This document shows positions 1 to 8,968 of a DNA stretch of 64,000 nucleotides, one piece after another (position 1 is the first letter of the stretch; every line of letters begins with the position of its first letter). Made by a program: the position numbers and the translations under genes. The notes below the pieces were generated by a model. It did no database searches. It saw nothing but the letters and a program-made list of their open reading frames with translations, and was not told the origin of the DNA. The stretch is from Brachybacterium sp. SGAir0954 (GTDB lineage Bacteria > Actinomycetota > Actinomycetes > Actinomycetales > Dermabacteraceae), in the NCBI RefSeq assembly GCF_005490785.1, contig NZ_CP027295.1:1116001-1180000 (forward strand). The letters run 5' to 3'.

Positions 1-1211
1 CTTCCGGTGGCGCAGATCGAGCTCATCGGAGCGCCACCGCTGCACGATTGCAGCGTCGAGTGGAAGGCGAGCCTGGAGACACCGGACTCCATCGCGCTGA
101 AGGCATAGTCGACGGTCCACAGTGCCTGGGCGTGCGTCCTCGAGGTCTCGTTCGTCCCCGGGCACGAGGTGGGGCCGGTCTCCTCCATCCACAGGGGCAG
201 ATCGTGCTCATCGGCCACGTCCTTGCCCATTCCGATGATTATCTTCGCCTGCTGACGCAGTGCGGGAGACGTGAGGTCCTCGACGGTGGGATTCGCGATC
301 GAGCCTTGAGGGCCGGAGCAGTCCCACAACGGATACCAGTGCATCGTCAATGCTGCTTCATCGCTGATGCCGGCCTCGGCGAACGCCCGCCACCACGGGG
401 CGTCATAAGCTCCTGGGCCGGCGATGGGGAGCTCGGGGGCAGTCTGCTCGACGGCCTCGGCGTAGTCGCGGAGAGAATCCTGGTACGCCTCGGGGTCCCA
501 GTCCGAGTCCCTGACGGCGAGCTGTGGCTGATTCTCGTGGAAGTACCCGTTCGGCTCATTGCCGATGGAGACAGCCAGGAGGCGATCGCCGAAGATGTCC
601 TGGGCGTAGGACGCCATGTCCGCCGCCCGCGCCGGATCGTCATGTCCGAGATCGAGGGTCAGTGTCACCTTCGCGTCGATGGTCTCCGCCGTGCGCTCCA
701 CGGCGCGGAGGGACTCCGGGGTGACGGTCGCTTCCGCCCAGTCGGGGGCGTCTTCCTCGGAGGACGTCCACCACATTCGGCGGTCGACTCCGTTCCCGCC
801 GAACCGGAGCACGGGGGCGTCGAGCTCTCCGAGTGTGAGCGTCAGGTTCGAATCGGCGGATCCCCACTGAGGGTTGGCGAGTTCGGTGGCATCGAAGCTG
901 AGCCCGATGGCGCCTCCGGAGCGCACGGCATTCTCGGGGAGGTCGAAGGAGACGGTCACCGGCTCGGAGCCGTCGTCATCCGGAAGGTCGAGCGTCAGGC
1001 TCTCGGGGGCAGGGTCGAAGCCGGGGACGTCGAGCCTCTCCGCCGGTGGTGGGGTGGTCGTCGTCGCCGAGGCGTGGTTCGACCCATCGGGGGCGAGCCT
1101 GTGTTGAATCTGGGGCACGATGACCGCGACGCCGACCAGAAGTGCGAGCACAGCTCCCACCGCAGCGACGAGTATCCAGGGGGAGCGTCGGCGAACCTTC
1201 TGCGCGGTCAC
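1..1211 (-). CDS. Membrane-anchored glycoside hydrolase, GH79/heparanase-like (partial, C-terminus beyond window)
   Basis: The reading frame starts at a GTG at 1211 and runs open off the left edge, giving about 403 visible residues. A basic N-terminus is followed by one hydrophobic segment (about residues 11-30), so it is a signal anchor or uncleaved signal peptide. A Thr/Pro linker leads into a TIM-barrel-like hydrolase. RFGGNGVDRR lies near residue 138, the clan GH-A acid/base motif IGNEPNGYF near 218, and WMEETG near 338 may hold the nucleophile. The GGN and NEPN spacing resembles GH79 glucuronidases; GH39 or GH30 remain possible. A TGAGG Shine-Dalgarno overlaps the stop of the upstream glycosyltransferase, 9 bp away, so the two are probably co-transcribed. 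Substrate unknown; acts outside the membrane. Confidence 0.7.
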   Translation of the reverse strand, partial: MTAQKVRRRSPWILVAAVGAVLALLVGVAVIVPQIQHRLAPDGSNHASATTTTPPPAERLDVPGFDPAPESLTLDLPDDDGSEPVTVSFDLPENAVRSGGAIGLSFDATELANPQWGSADSNLTLTLGELDAPVLRFGGNGVDRRMWWTSSEEDAPDWAEATVTPESLRAVERTAETIDAKVTLTLDLGHDDPARAADMASYAQDIFGDRLLAVSIGNEPNGYFHENQPQLAVRDSDWDPEAYQDSLRDYAEAVEQTAPELPIAGPGAYDAPWWRAFAEAGISDEAALTMHWYPLWDCSGPQGSIANPTVEDLTSPALRQQAKIIIGMGKDVADEHDLPLWMEETGPTSCPGTNETSRTHAQALWTVDYAFSAMESGVSRLAFHSTLQSCSGGAPMSSICATG

Positions 1212-1220
1212 GCAGCGACC

Positions 1221-3140
1221 TCAGACCATCACGTGGGCGTCGTTGCGGCCGAACCAGGCGACGTCCGCGCTCGCCAGCAGCTCTCTGTCGCTCGCCGACC
1301 ACGCGTGCCCGCCGCTCTCGCCATGGCGCATCTGGGTGAAACTGAACCTGTCAGCGGAATACACCTTGCCGCCGGCGGCCACGACATCGGAGAGGAACGT
1401 CGAGTCCTCGCCCCGCGAGATGTCCGCGAAGGGATGTGCCCCGAACACGTCGCGCCCGGCGGTGATCGTCGGACCCATGACGCGGTCGGTGAACCGATGC
1501 TCCATCCAGGGGAATCGGAGCAGCGTCGCGTCCGTGCCGGCGAGATACATGTAGTGAGCGTGCTTGCCGACCACGTCGGCGCCGGAGAACGCCCGCGCGT
1601 GGAGCAGGTCATGGAGGTAGTGAGGGCCGTAGATGTCGTCGTCGTCCATCTTCGAGAGCACATCACCGTCCGCTCGCTCGACCGCCGCGTTGAGACAGGC
1701 GCCGAGGGTCCAGCTCTGCGGGGCCTCGCGCACCGAGACGTCTTCGATCCCGAGCTCGCGCGCCCGGTCCAGGATGCTCCGCTCCGCCCCGAAGCCGTGC
1801 GTCGTGACGATCAGCTGTCGCTGAACGCCCGTCTGTCCCGCGAACTGCGTGAGGAGGTGGTCGATCTGTCCCGGGCGATTCGTCGCCGCAAGAGCGGAGA
1901 CGCTGGGGAGGCCGGCTGCGCCGGAGAGTCCAAGCCTGCCGGCGCGCTCACCGAGTCCCACCGACTCCAGCACCTGTCGCGTCCGATGCGTGTACGTGTG
2001 CTCGTTCCAGATCCTCCGCTGAGCGCGATGCACAGTGCGATCGCGGAGCTCGGGGGAGCGGACCAGTGCTCGGACCACGTGCGCGGCGTCATCGCGGTCG
2101 GTGACGACGGGTACCTCGTCCGGGGGGAAGAACTGCTCGATGGCCGGCGACGGGGTCGAGACCACGGGAGTGCCCGAGGCAGTGATCTCGAAGATCCGCC
2201 GCGCGCACATGGAGGGGCTCGTGACCACCGAGTTCACGTTGAGGAAGACCTTGTACGCCTGATACGCCGTGAGCATGCGGTCGTAGGAGAGCGATCCGAC
2301 GACCCGCTCACCGAGCTCGCCGGGGAACTGGTAGCGCTCGTCGTCACCGAGGAAGCGCGAGAAGATCTCGAGACCGGTTCTCATCGTGCGTGAGGCGTCC
2401 AACGCTCCACCCAGGAGGAGGTCCATCTGTGCACGGCGCTCGGGGAACTTGTGAGCGAAGTACATCCCCGCGAAGGCGACATCCCGCACCTGGTGGCCAT
2501 GATGGGGACGGACGGGGTTGTGCACGGCGCTCTGCGCGGCGAACGGGAGTACGGCGACGCCCTCGTGGCCCAGCTCCTCGCGATAACGGGGGAGAAGGGT
2601 GACGTCCGAGGTGAAGACCTGGTCGAAGAGCTTGGCGGTCTCGAGGAAGTCCTCGAAGTGCGGCGGGTCCTCCTTGTTCCAGAACACCGTCGGGATGCCC
2701 TGCTCTCGGCAGTGGTCGACGAGCTCCCGTAGGGGCGCGCTCGGTGCGGCCGATCCGGTGAGCTGGTACTGCCAGGCGTCGCTGTTCCCGTGCCACGCGG
2801 ATTCGACGAGCAGCAGGTCCACCGGAGCGGCAGCGAGCTGCTCTTGCCACCCCTGCGGGGTCACGGCGACGGTGAACATCTCGTGGGACCAGGCGAGCAT
2901 CGAGAAGTCGTCGAGGATCACCGCGGCGCGCATCTCGGGCAGGTGAGGTGCGGCCGCCATCAGGCGCTTCGGGGGGAAGCTGAGGCGCCCCTCCGCATCT
3001 CTGCTGCCGAGGCCGTCCCCCACGCCATGACGCACGATCTTCCGTCGGGAGTTCCAGGTGCGGAGCTGCGAGACCCCACCGGTGCGCAGGTGCCAGAGGC
3101 CTGTGCGCAGGGTCTGCAATGACGTGCCGATTCCAGGCAT
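1221..3140 (-). CDS. Two-domain glycosyltransferase (CgeB/DUF3880-like GT plus GT2)
   Basis: 639 residues, with no signal peptide or clear membrane segment. Residues about 60-400 look like a CgeB/DUF3880-type GT-B glycosyltransferase: WNKEDPPHFEDFL, FDQVFTSD and FEITASGTPVVSTP are typical family motifs. Residues about 410-630 form a GT-A (GT2-like) domain with ATNRPGQIDHLL, then LNAAVERADGDVLSKMDDDD around residue 500, the Asp cluster being the expected metal/nucleotide-sugar site. Such fusions occur in surface glycan or cell-wall polymer clusters. ATG at 3140 is chosen because GGAG lies about 8 nt upstream. It is followed at 9 bp by the GH79-like hydrolase gene, suggesting a shared role in a cell-surface glycan. 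Donor and acceptor sugars cannot be read from the sequence. Confidence 0.8.
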   Translation of the reverse strand: MPGIGTSLQTLRTGLWHLRTGGVSQLRTWNSRRKIVRHGVGDGLGSRDAEGRLSFPPKRLMAAAPHLPEMRAAVILDDFSMLAWSHEMFTVAVTPQGWQEQLAAAPVDLLLVESAWHGNSDAWQYQLTGSAAPSAPLRELVDHCREQGIPTVFWNKEDPPHFEDFLETAKLFDQVFTSDVTLLPRYREELGHEGVAVLPFAAQSAVHNPVRPHHGHQVRDVAFAGMYFAHKFPERRAQMDLLLGGALDASRTMRTGLEIFSRFLGDDERYQFPGELGERVVGSLSYDRMLTAYQAYKVFLNVNSVVTSPSMCARRIFEITASGTPVVSTPSPAIEQFFPPDEVPVVTDRDDAAHVVRALVRSPELRDRTVHRAQRRIWNEHTYTHRTRQVLESVGLGERAGRLGLSGAAGLPSVSALAATNRPGQIDHLLTQFAGQTGVQRQLIVTTHGFGAERSILDRARELGIEDVSVREAPQSWTLGACLNAAVERADGDVLSKMDDDDIYGPHYLHDLLHARAFSGADVVGKHAHYMYLAGTDATLLRFPWMEHRFTDRVMGPTITAGRDVFGAHPFADISRGEDSTFLSDVVAAGGKVYSADRFSFTQMRHGESGGHAWSASDRELLASADVAWFGRNDAHVMV

Positions 3141-3326
3141 TGAGGTCTCCAGGAGGAAGGGGCCGGGGTCGACTCATCGTAGGTCGTGGTGGGTCCGGTG
3201 TGACGGGGGCTGACGGCTGGGCGCTGTCGTGCGGGCCACGCTCGGGACTTCCGAGGGTCGTCATCGCATTAGAGTGACCGATGGCTTCGCACCGGAGTCG
3301 TCCAGCACTGCACCCGGAGGAGACCT

Positions 3327-4088
3327 GTGGCCGAGGAGCCGACCCGCGGAGAGACGCTTCGCGTCACCGTGTACGGGAGCTGCGTGGCGCGAGATTCCGT
3401 GGATCTTTCCGGTGGCAACGCCGTCACGGTGGCCGACTACGTCGCCCGTCAGTCACTCCTCTCCTCCGGACACGACGCCTCCGACAGATTCCCGGTCGAC
3501 GCGGACGTGGCGCATCGGTTCCAGCGCCGCATGCTCGAAGCAGATTTCGCCGGGGATCTTGAAGCCCGACTGCGGCGCGCTGCCCCCACCACGGACGTGC
3601 TCATGTGGGACCTCACCGACGAGCGCCACGGGGTCTACGTCCTCGACGACGGCTCCGTCATCACACGCAGCATCGACCTCATCTCTGTTCCGCAGGCGCT
3701 GGCGGTGACCGAGGGCGGGCAGCACCTCCCCTTCGGGGCAGAGGAGCACTTCGAAGCCTGGTCTGCTCGTGCCTCGAAGTTCAAAGATCTCCTTGTCGAG
3801 CTCGACCTCTTCTCGAGGTCCGTGGTCATCCGTCTTCCCTGGGCACTGATCGGCCTGGACGGAGAGCCGACGCCTCCGAGCATGGGCATCAACGCCGTCG
3901 AGGCGAACGAGAAGTTCGAGCGCTACTACAAGAAGCTCGCCGAACTCGGGTTCGGGTTCATCGAGATCGATGACGAGCACGTCATCGCCGACCCCCAGCA
4001 TCGATGGGGCTCCGCCCCCTTCCACTACGCGCAGAGCGTCTACGACGAGATCATGCAGAAGGTCATCGAGCGGTCGTCGACAGTCTGA
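3327..4088 (+). CDS. DUF6270 family protein (SGNH-hydrolase-like)
   Basis: 253 residues, cytosolic by appearance. The N-terminus VTVYGSCVARD carries the GSC...RD signature that I associate with DUF6270 proteins, which have an SGNH-esterase-like beginning. The C-terminus has DDEHVIADPQHRWGSAPFHY with a conserved-looking His. The family is found in polysaccharide and capsule loci, which fits the neighbouring glycosyltransferase and hydrolase, but no enzymatic activity is established to my knowledge. GTG at 3327 is chosen for the strong GGAGGAG seven bases upstream. A TAGAGT at 3270-3275 is a plausible -10 giving a short leader. It is divergent from the glycosyltransferase operon. Confidence 0.65.
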   Translation: MAEEPTRGETLRVTVYGSCVARDSVDLSGGNAVTVADYVARQSLLSSGHDASDRFPVDADVAHRFQRRMLEADFAGDLEARLRRAAPTTDVLMWDLTDERHGVYVLDDGSVITRSIDLISVPQALAVTEGGQHLPFGAEEHFEAWSARASKFKDLLVELDLFSRSVVIRLPWALIGLDGEPTPPSMGINAVEANEKFERYYKKLAELGFGFIEIDDEHVIADPQHRWGSAPFHYAQSVYDEIMQKVIERSSTV

Positions 4089-4109
4089 GTCGTCGCGGCG
4101 CAGCCCCGC

Positions 4110-4901
4110 TCACCGCCCGTACGCCCGCGCGGGGATCTGGGTGGCGAGCTTGCCGCCGGAGACGTCCACGAGGGTGCCGGTGATGTAGCCCGCCTGGTCG
4201 CTCGCGAGGAAGATCAGCAGGTCGGCGACGTCGTCGGCCGATTCCCAGCGCCGCAGGGACAGGGTGTCCAGGAGGCGGTCCTGCGCCTCGGGCGGCATCT
4301 CCGCGAAGCCGTTCATGGCGGTGGGGACCATGCCGGGCGCATAGGCGTTGACGGTGACGTCGTACGGGCCGAGCTCCGAGGCGAGCACGCGGGTCAGCTG
4401 CACCACGGCGGCCTTCGACGCCGCGTAGGCGGCGCTGCCCACGCTCGGCACGATCGCGGCGAACGAGGCGGCGTTGATGATGCGGCCGCGCCGGGCGGTC
4501 TTCATGACCTCCGCGACGGCCTGGCTCATGAGGAACACGCCGCCCACGTTGACGTCGAAGCAGGCGCGCCAGCGGTCCCACTCGAGCTCGGCGACGGGGC
4601 CGTCGACGTTGATGCCGGCGTTGTTGATCAGCACGTCGATGGTGCCGTGGCGCTCGAGGATCGTGCCGACGGCGGCCTGCACCGACTCCGGCGAGGTGAC
4701 GTCCACGGTGAGGTTCTCGATGCGCGCGGGATCCGCGCCCGCCTCGTCGGGGGGCTCCGCGCCGGCGGCGGGCTCGGGGAAGGCGAGGTCGAGGGCCACG
4801 ACCCGTGCGCCCTCGGCGGCGAAGCGCCCGGCGATCACGGCGCCGATCCCGCGGGCCGCGCCCGTCACCACCACGACCCGGTCCCGCAGATCCAGCTCCA
4901 T
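4110..4901 (-). CDS. SDR family oxidoreductase (FabG-like)
   Basis: 264 residues, a classical short-chain dehydrogenase. The Rossmann motif TGAARGIG is at residues 13-20, the NNAG motif near 103, and the catalytic Ser (INAAS) sits 13 residues before the YAASK pair of Tyr and Lys. The C-terminal GTLVDVSGG is typical of FabG, gluconate and sugar dehydrogenases. The cofactor is NAD(H) or NADP(H); the substrate is unknown, probably a sugar acid or polyol given the FadR-type regulator next door. ATG at 4901 is preceded by AGGGTGGAG. It is divergent from a second SDR, sharing a 72-bp control region. Confidence 0.85.
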   Translation of the reverse strand: MELDLRDRVVVVTGAARGIGAVIAGRFAAEGARVVALDLAFPEPAAGAEPPDEAGADPARIENLTVDVTSPESVQAAVGTILERHGTIDVLINNAGINVDGPVAELEWDRWRACFDVNVGGVFLMSQAVAEVMKTARRGRIINAASFAAIVPSVGSAAYAASKAAVVQLTRVLASELGPYDVTVNAYAPGMVPTAMNGFAEMPPEAQDRLLDTLSLRRWESADDVADLLIFLASDQAGYITGTLVDVSGGKLATQIPARAYGR

Positions 4902-4960
4902 CGCTCCACCCTCCGTCGAATGAGTCGGAGCGCCCTGGTGGCCGCCCCGCGGAAAAAGCA

Positions 4961-4973
4961 TACTATTGACCGC
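4961..4973 (+). promoter_or_regulatory. Leaderless promoter for the SDR at 4974
   Basis: TACTAT at 4961-4966 is a near-ideal -10 hexamer. It lies 7 nt before GTG 4974, which is followed directly by ATG 4977. No Shine-Dalgarno is present, so transcription probably begins at the start codon. Confidence 0.5.
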
Positions 4974-5759
4974 GTGATGACGAGCAGCCCCGCCCCCGAG
5001 TCCGACGCCGCACCCGCCGCACACTCCGCCGGCGATACCCCCGCCCGCGTGCTCTGGGTGACCGGCGGCGGCAGCGGCATGGGCGCCGCGGCCGCGATCG
5101 CCGCGGCCCGCAGCGGCTGGACCCTCGCGGTCTCCGGCCGCCGCGAGGAGAAGCTCGCCGGGGTCGTCTCCGCGATCGAGGCGGCCGGCGGGCGCGCGAT
5201 CGCCCTCCCGCTCGACGTCACCGATACCGCCGCCGTGGCCCGCGCCGCGGAGGAGGTCGTGGAGCGCTGCGGCCGCCTCGACGGCGTGGTGCTCGCCGCC
5301 GGGCTCAACACGCCCCGTCGCCGCTGGGAGGACCAGGACCTCGGCGAGGTCGAGGCCGTGCTCACCACGAACCTCGGCGCCGTCACGAGCGCGCTGCACG
5401 CGGCGCTGCCGCACCTGCGCGCCGCGGGCGCGGGGATCGCGGTGGTCATCTCCTCCTACGCCGGATGGTCCTTCCAGCCCGGCGCGGGAGTCGCCTACTC
5501 CGCGAGCAAGACGGCGCTCGGCTCCCTCGTGCGCACCCTGAACCAGCAGGAGGCCCACCACGGCGTGCGCGCCTGCCACCTGTGCCCGGGCGACGTCGCC
5601 ACCGACTTCCTCGAGCAGCGCCCCGAGGTCCCTGGCGCCGAGGCCCGAGCCGTCATGCTCTCCCCGGAGGACGTGGCCGCCGCCGTGCTCCACGTGCTCG
5701 ACGCCCCTGCCCACGTGCGCGTGGACGAGCTCGTGATCTCGCCCGTCTCCCAGGCATGA
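4974..5759 (+). CDS. SDR family NAD(P)-dependent oxidoreductase
   Basis: About 260 residues. After a short Pro/Ala-rich tail the Rossmann motif VTGGGSGMG appears near residue 30. LAAGLN replaces the usual NNAG, and ISSYAG...AYSASK gives the catalytic Ser, Tyr and Lys. It is a 3-ketoacyl or sugar dehydrogenase-type SDR with unknown substrate. GTG 4974 is followed immediately by ATG 4977; I favour GTG because it is 7 nt from the -10 box, but the two differ by one residue. Its stop overlaps the ATG of the FadR-type regulator (ATGA), so the two are translationally coupled and the regulator probably controls both SDR genes. Confidence 0.82.
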   Translation: MMTSSPAPESDAAPAAHSAGDTPARVLWVTGGGSGMGAAAAIAAARSGWTLAVSGRREEKLAGVVSAIEAAGGRAIALPLDVTDTAAVARAAEEVVERCGRLDGVVLAAGLNTPRRRWEDQDLGEVEAVLTTNLGAVTSALHAALPHLRAAGAGIAVVISSYAGWSFQPGAGVAYSASKTALGSLVRTLNQQEAHHGVRACHLCPGDVATDFLEQRPEVPGAEARAVMLSPEDVAAAVLHVLDAPAHVRVDELVISPVSQA

Positions 5760-6499
5760 GCACCGCCTTCGCCCGCGCGCTCGACCAGCTGGGCGGGGCG
5801 ATCGCCCGCGGCGACCTGCCCACCGGCCACGCGGACACCGTGGACGGCTTCGTCACCCGCACCGGCGCCTCCCGCAGCGTGGTGCGCGAGGTGACGCGCG
5901 TGCTCACCGCGCTCGGCATGCTCAGCGCCGGCCGGCGCGTGGGCCTGCGCGTGCTCGGCCAGGAGCACTGGGAGCTGCTGGACCCGCATGTCATCCGCTG
6001 GCGGCTCGACGGGCCGGACCGCGCCGTCCAGGTGGACGAGCTGCGGGCCCTGCGCCGCGCGGTGGAGCCGGAGGCCGCGGCCGCCGCCGCACGTGCCGTC
6101 GGCCGCGACGGGGCGGAGCCCGCCGCAGGCGCCGTCGGCCACCGCGACGAGGAGCGGGTCGCGGCGCTCGCCGGCGCCGCGGGGGCGATGACGGCGGCGG
6201 CCGCGGCCGGCGACCCCGGCGCCTTCCTCGCAGCGGACCGCGCCCTCCACGCCGCCGTGCTCGCCCTCTCCGGCAACGGCATGTTCGTGCGCCTGGGCGG
6301 CGTGATCGAGGAGGCCCTGCGCAGCCGCGCCCTCCACGAGCGGGCGGACCTCCCGCCCGATCCCCACGACCTCGCCCTGCACCGCGAGGTCGCCCGCGCG
6401 ATCATCGCGGGGCAGGAGGCGCAGGCCCGGGACGCCCTGGCTGAGATCGTGGACCGCACGGAGCGGCCCGCGGGGACGGACCCGGCAACTAGGCTGTGA
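5756..6499 (+). CDS. GntR-family regulator, FadR/FCD subfamily
   Basis: 247 residues. The N-terminal winged-helix region (VDGFVTRTGASRSVVREVTRVLTALG) contains the RSVVRE recognition-helix signature of FadR-type GntR proteins. The C-terminal all-helical FCD domain has the usual ADRALHAAV...SGN and H...A pattern, with an Arg/Asp/His set that normally binds a metal and a carboxylate effector. The middle is Ala-rich. The ATG overlaps the stop of the upstream SDR. Regulators of this type often sense gluconate or other sugar acids and repress adjacent dehydrogenases, so the two flanking SDR genes are the obvious targets (inference). Confidence 0.82.
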   Translation: MSTAFARALDQLGGAIARGDLPTGHADTVDGFVTRTGASRSVVREVTRVLTALGMLSAGRRVGLRVLGQEHWELLDPHVIRWRLDGPDRAVQVDELRALRRAVEPEAAAAAARAVGRDGAEPAAGAVGHRDEERVAALAGAAGAMTAAAAAGDPGAFLAADRALHAAVLALSGNGMFVRLGGVIEEALRSRALHERADLPPDPHDLALHREVARAIIAGQEAQARDALAEIVDRTERPAGTDPATRL

Positions 6500-6546
6500 C
6501 CAGACGGTCGATCCCGACCGATGCCGACTTCCGGGGGAGGACGCCC

Positions 6547-6915
6547 GTGCCCACTGCGCTCGTGATCGAGGACGATGACGACATCCGTCGGCTCCTGGAG
6601 GTGGTGCTCCAGCAGGAGGGCTTCACCGTGCGCGCCGCCGCGAACGGGGCCGACGGGATCGCGGCGCTCGAGGCGGAGCCCCCGGACCTCGCCCTGGTCG
6701 ACGTGGGCCTGCCGGACATGGAGGGCTACGAGGTGGTGCGCCGCTCCCGTGCGGAGACCACCGGCCGCATCGTCATGCTCAGCGCCCGCACCCAGGACGC
6801 CGACATCCGATCAGGCCTGGAGGCCGGGGCTGACGCGTACCTCACCAAGCCGTTCCGCCCCCAGCAGCTGCGCACGGACCTCCGCCGGATCCTCGAGGGC
6901 GGCGACCCCGCCTAG
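6547..6915 (+). CDS. Receiver-only (CheY-like) response regulator
   Basis: 122 residues, consisting of a single REC domain with no output domain. EDDDD (acidic pocket), LVDVGLPD (phospho-acceptor Asp), MLSAR (Ser switch) and TKPFRP (Lys) are all present, so it should be phosphorylatable. GTG 6547 is chosen over the more distant in-frame GTG 6496 because GGGGGAGGA lies 6 nt upstream and the domain starts immediately after it. It converges on a membrane glycosyltransferase, with an orphan histidine kinase about 3 kb away on the other strand; they are a plausible pair. With no DNA-binding domain it must act by protein contact or in a phosphorelay. Confidence 0.85.
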   Translation: MPTALVIEDDDDIRRLLEVVLQQEGFTVRAAANGADGIAALEAEPPDLALVDVGLPDMEGYEVVRRSRAETTGRIVMLSARTQDADIRSGLEAGADAYLTKPFRPQQLRTDLRRILEGGDPA

Positions 6916-6926
6916 CCCACGCCCGA

Positions 6927-8819
6927 TCACCGGCGCCGCACGGGCACCATCCGCGTCTCGGTGACGGTCTCCGGCGCCACCGTGTGCGCCGTGCTCTGCA
7001 GCGCACGGCGCACCGAGATCTCCTGACGGACCACGTCCACGCTGTCCCGGCCGATCGCCGTGACCACGGGCACGAGCGCGCGCGCCGCCTCCATGTCGCG
7101 GTCGACGAGGGCCGCCTCCAGCTGCGCGGCGGCGCGCTCCAGACGTTCGGCGCCCACCATCGCGGAGGACACCTTGATCGAGCCGATCGCGTCCCGCGCG
7201 GGAGCCAGGACCTCCGCCGCCACGGCGCGCTCGAGACGTGACTGCCGAGTCGGCCACATGATCGCCCAGCCCGAGACGAAGTCCATCCCGAGGTCCGAGC
7301 GACCCTCGAGCTCCTCGACGAGATCCTCGATCCGGGAGGGGAGGATCAGCGCGAGCGCCTGCAGCTCCGGGCTCAGCTCGACCGGTGCGAGCACCCGGCC
7401 ATCGGCGTTGCGCTGCGTCTTCGCCCACCCCGTCCGCCCGGTCACGGCCCGCCACGCCGCGCGTGCGTAGTAGACGTACGTCAGGTACACGTACACGAGG
7501 TTCAGCAGGCCCAGGCCCACCGCCGCCGGGATCGAGACCTCGCCGCCGCTCACCCGTCGGTAGACGAGCCCCCACACCGCGTAGGGCAGCACCAGGAAGA
7601 GCAGCGCCGCGCCGAGGACGAGCAGCGGGTCCAGCCCCCGCCAGAAGTCCGCTCCGTGCTGGGCGGCACCCACGGCGAGCAGCAGCGGCACCAGCACCAG
7701 GTTCAGCATCATCACCAGCGGCTGCAGCATGAAGTAGTGGATCTCCAGCAGCCCGGCCGCGCTCAGCTCCCGGCTCCTCCGCAGCGCGGGCAGCGCCGAG
7801 GCGCACTCCATGTTGCCCTGCGCCCAGCGGGTGCGCTGCCGGATGAGCCGGCGCGTGTACGGGAGCGCCTCCTGGGAGACGTGCGCATCCCGCACATAGT
7901 GGTTCCGCATCCCCATCACGAGGATGTTCAGGCCCAGCTCGTAGTCCTCGCAGAGCTTCTTGCCCCACGGCCGCCCCTGCTCCTCGGCGATGGTGTCCAG
8001 GACCGTGAGCCGGGTGAACTGTCCGTTGCCCCCCATGCCGACGGTCCCCGTGCGCACGCGCAGCACCTGCATCGCCGAGTTGGTGGTGCGGAACTCGAGA
8101 TCCTGCATGCGCACGAGCATCCGGCCCACGAGGTTCAGCAGCCGCCCGTCCTCGGGGCGCGGGCGGCGGTCGCCGCGGTTCTTCATCCACACCTCGAGCT
8201 GCACCGCGCCGATCTCGTCATCGCCGAAGGACTCCGGCCCGGCCAGGAGCGTCAGCGTGTTGTCGGAGAGGAAGCCGTCGGCGTCCAGCACGCCCACGAT
8301 CGTCCGGTGACGGTCCGCGGGGGAATCGCCGACGTGCTCGGAGACGATCCGGTAGGCGGCATTCAGGGCGTCGCCCTTGCCCGTGCGTGCCTCGGGCGCG
8401 ACCCGGGAGATGAGGTGGACCTTCGGGTCGAACACCATCAGATCGCGGACCACCGCGGCGGTGGAGTCCTCACTCGCGTCGTCGATGACCCACACGTGGG
8501 CGCCCGGGAAGGAGGTCCGCGCGGCGGAGACGGTCTCCGCGATGACGTTCTCCTCGTCGCGGCACGGCACCAGCAGGTGCCAGGAGAGCGCATCCGGATC
8601 GCCGGCCGTGCTGCGGGGTGCGCGGATCTCGCGCAGGAAGGTCATGAGCAGCAAGGACACGTAGGTGAGAGCGCAGGCGGCGACGACCGTCAGCAGCAGG
8701 ACGGCGACGTCCTTCCACAGCATGGTGCCGAACTGCGTGAACGCCCCGGACATGCCGAACACGAAGACGGCGAGAAGGCCGTACGCCGACGCCAGCACGA
8801 TGATCAGAGCAGACCTCAC
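6927..8819 (-). CDS. Membrane glycosyltransferase family 2 (cellulose-synthase/hyaluronan-synthase-like)
   Basis: 630 residues. Two N-terminal membrane segments are followed by a processive-type GT2 catalytic domain: LLVPCRDEENVI near residue 76, IDDASEDS, the DADG metal site, CEDYELG (catalytic Asp) and QRTRWAQGN near 328 (QxxRW acceptor motif). Several more membrane helices follow (about 365-490), then a soluble, partly helical 130-residue tail of no recognised family. It probably makes or exports a surface polysaccharide. GTG 8819 is selected because hydrophobic sequence starts right there and GGAAGGG lies 8 nt upstream. The unusual tail could be a regulatory dock, perhaps for the receiver protein encoded 11 bp away (speculative). 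Confidence 0.8.
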   Translation of the reverse strand: MRSALIIVLASAYGLLAVFVFGMSGAFTQFGTMLWKDVAVLLLTVVAACALTYVSLLLMTFLREIRAPRSTAGDPDALSWHLLVPCRDEENVIAETVSAARTSFPGAHVWVIDDASEDSTAAVVRDLMVFDPKVHLISRVAPEARTGKGDALNAAYRIVSEHVGDSPADRHRTIVGVLDADGFLSDNTLTLLAGPESFGDDEIGAVQLEVWMKNRGDRRPRPEDGRLLNLVGRMLVRMQDLEFRTTNSAMQVLRVRTGTVGMGGNGQFTRLTVLDTIAEEQGRPWGKKLCEDYELGLNILVMGMRNHYVRDAHVSQEALPYTRRLIRQRTRWAQGNMECASALPALRRSRELSAAGLLEIHYFMLQPLVMMLNLVLVPLLLAVGAAQHGADFWRGLDPLLVLGAALLFLVLPYAVWGLVYRRVSGGEVSIPAAVGLGLLNLVYVYLTYVYYARAAWRAVTGRTGWAKTQRNADGRVLAPVELSPELQALALILPSRIEDLVEELEGRSDLGMDFVSGWAIMWPTRQSRLERAVAAEVLAPARDAIGSIKVSSAMVGAERLERAAAQLEAALVDRDMEAARALVPVVTAIGRDSVDVVRQEISVRRALQSTAHTVAPETVTETRMVPVRRR

Positions 8820-8907
8820 GGGGGGATCCCTTCCGCCGAGAGGGCCCTGTGCCCTCGCGCGATGGTAGCCCAGAGCGGGCCGCCGTGCGTTCGGTGCAGG
8901 CCGGGGG

Positions 8908-8935
8908 TTGCGCGATCGGGGCGCTCTCCTAGAGT
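8908..8935 (+). promoter_or_regulatory. Promoter of the PfpI-like gene
   Basis: TTGCGC (8908-8913) and TAGAGT (8930-8935) are separated by 16 bp and lie about 33 bp before the ATG, matching a housekeeping-sigma promoter with a short leader carrying GGAAGG. Confidence 0.45.
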
Positions 8936-8968
8936 CGACGGACATCGAACCGGAAGGAAGGCCCTGTC

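Noticed and set aside
48-2393. Long plus-strand open frame of 781 codons
   Set aside because: It is antisense to the GH79-like and glycosyltransferase genes, which have clear domain motifs and proper ribosome sites; the frame is open only because of GC bias.
3281-3562. ATG 5 nt after TAGAGT that could be a leaderless 93-codon gene
   Set aside because: The product is low-complexity Arg-rich and overlaps the DUF6270 gene out of frame; the TAGAGT more likely serves that gene's short leader.
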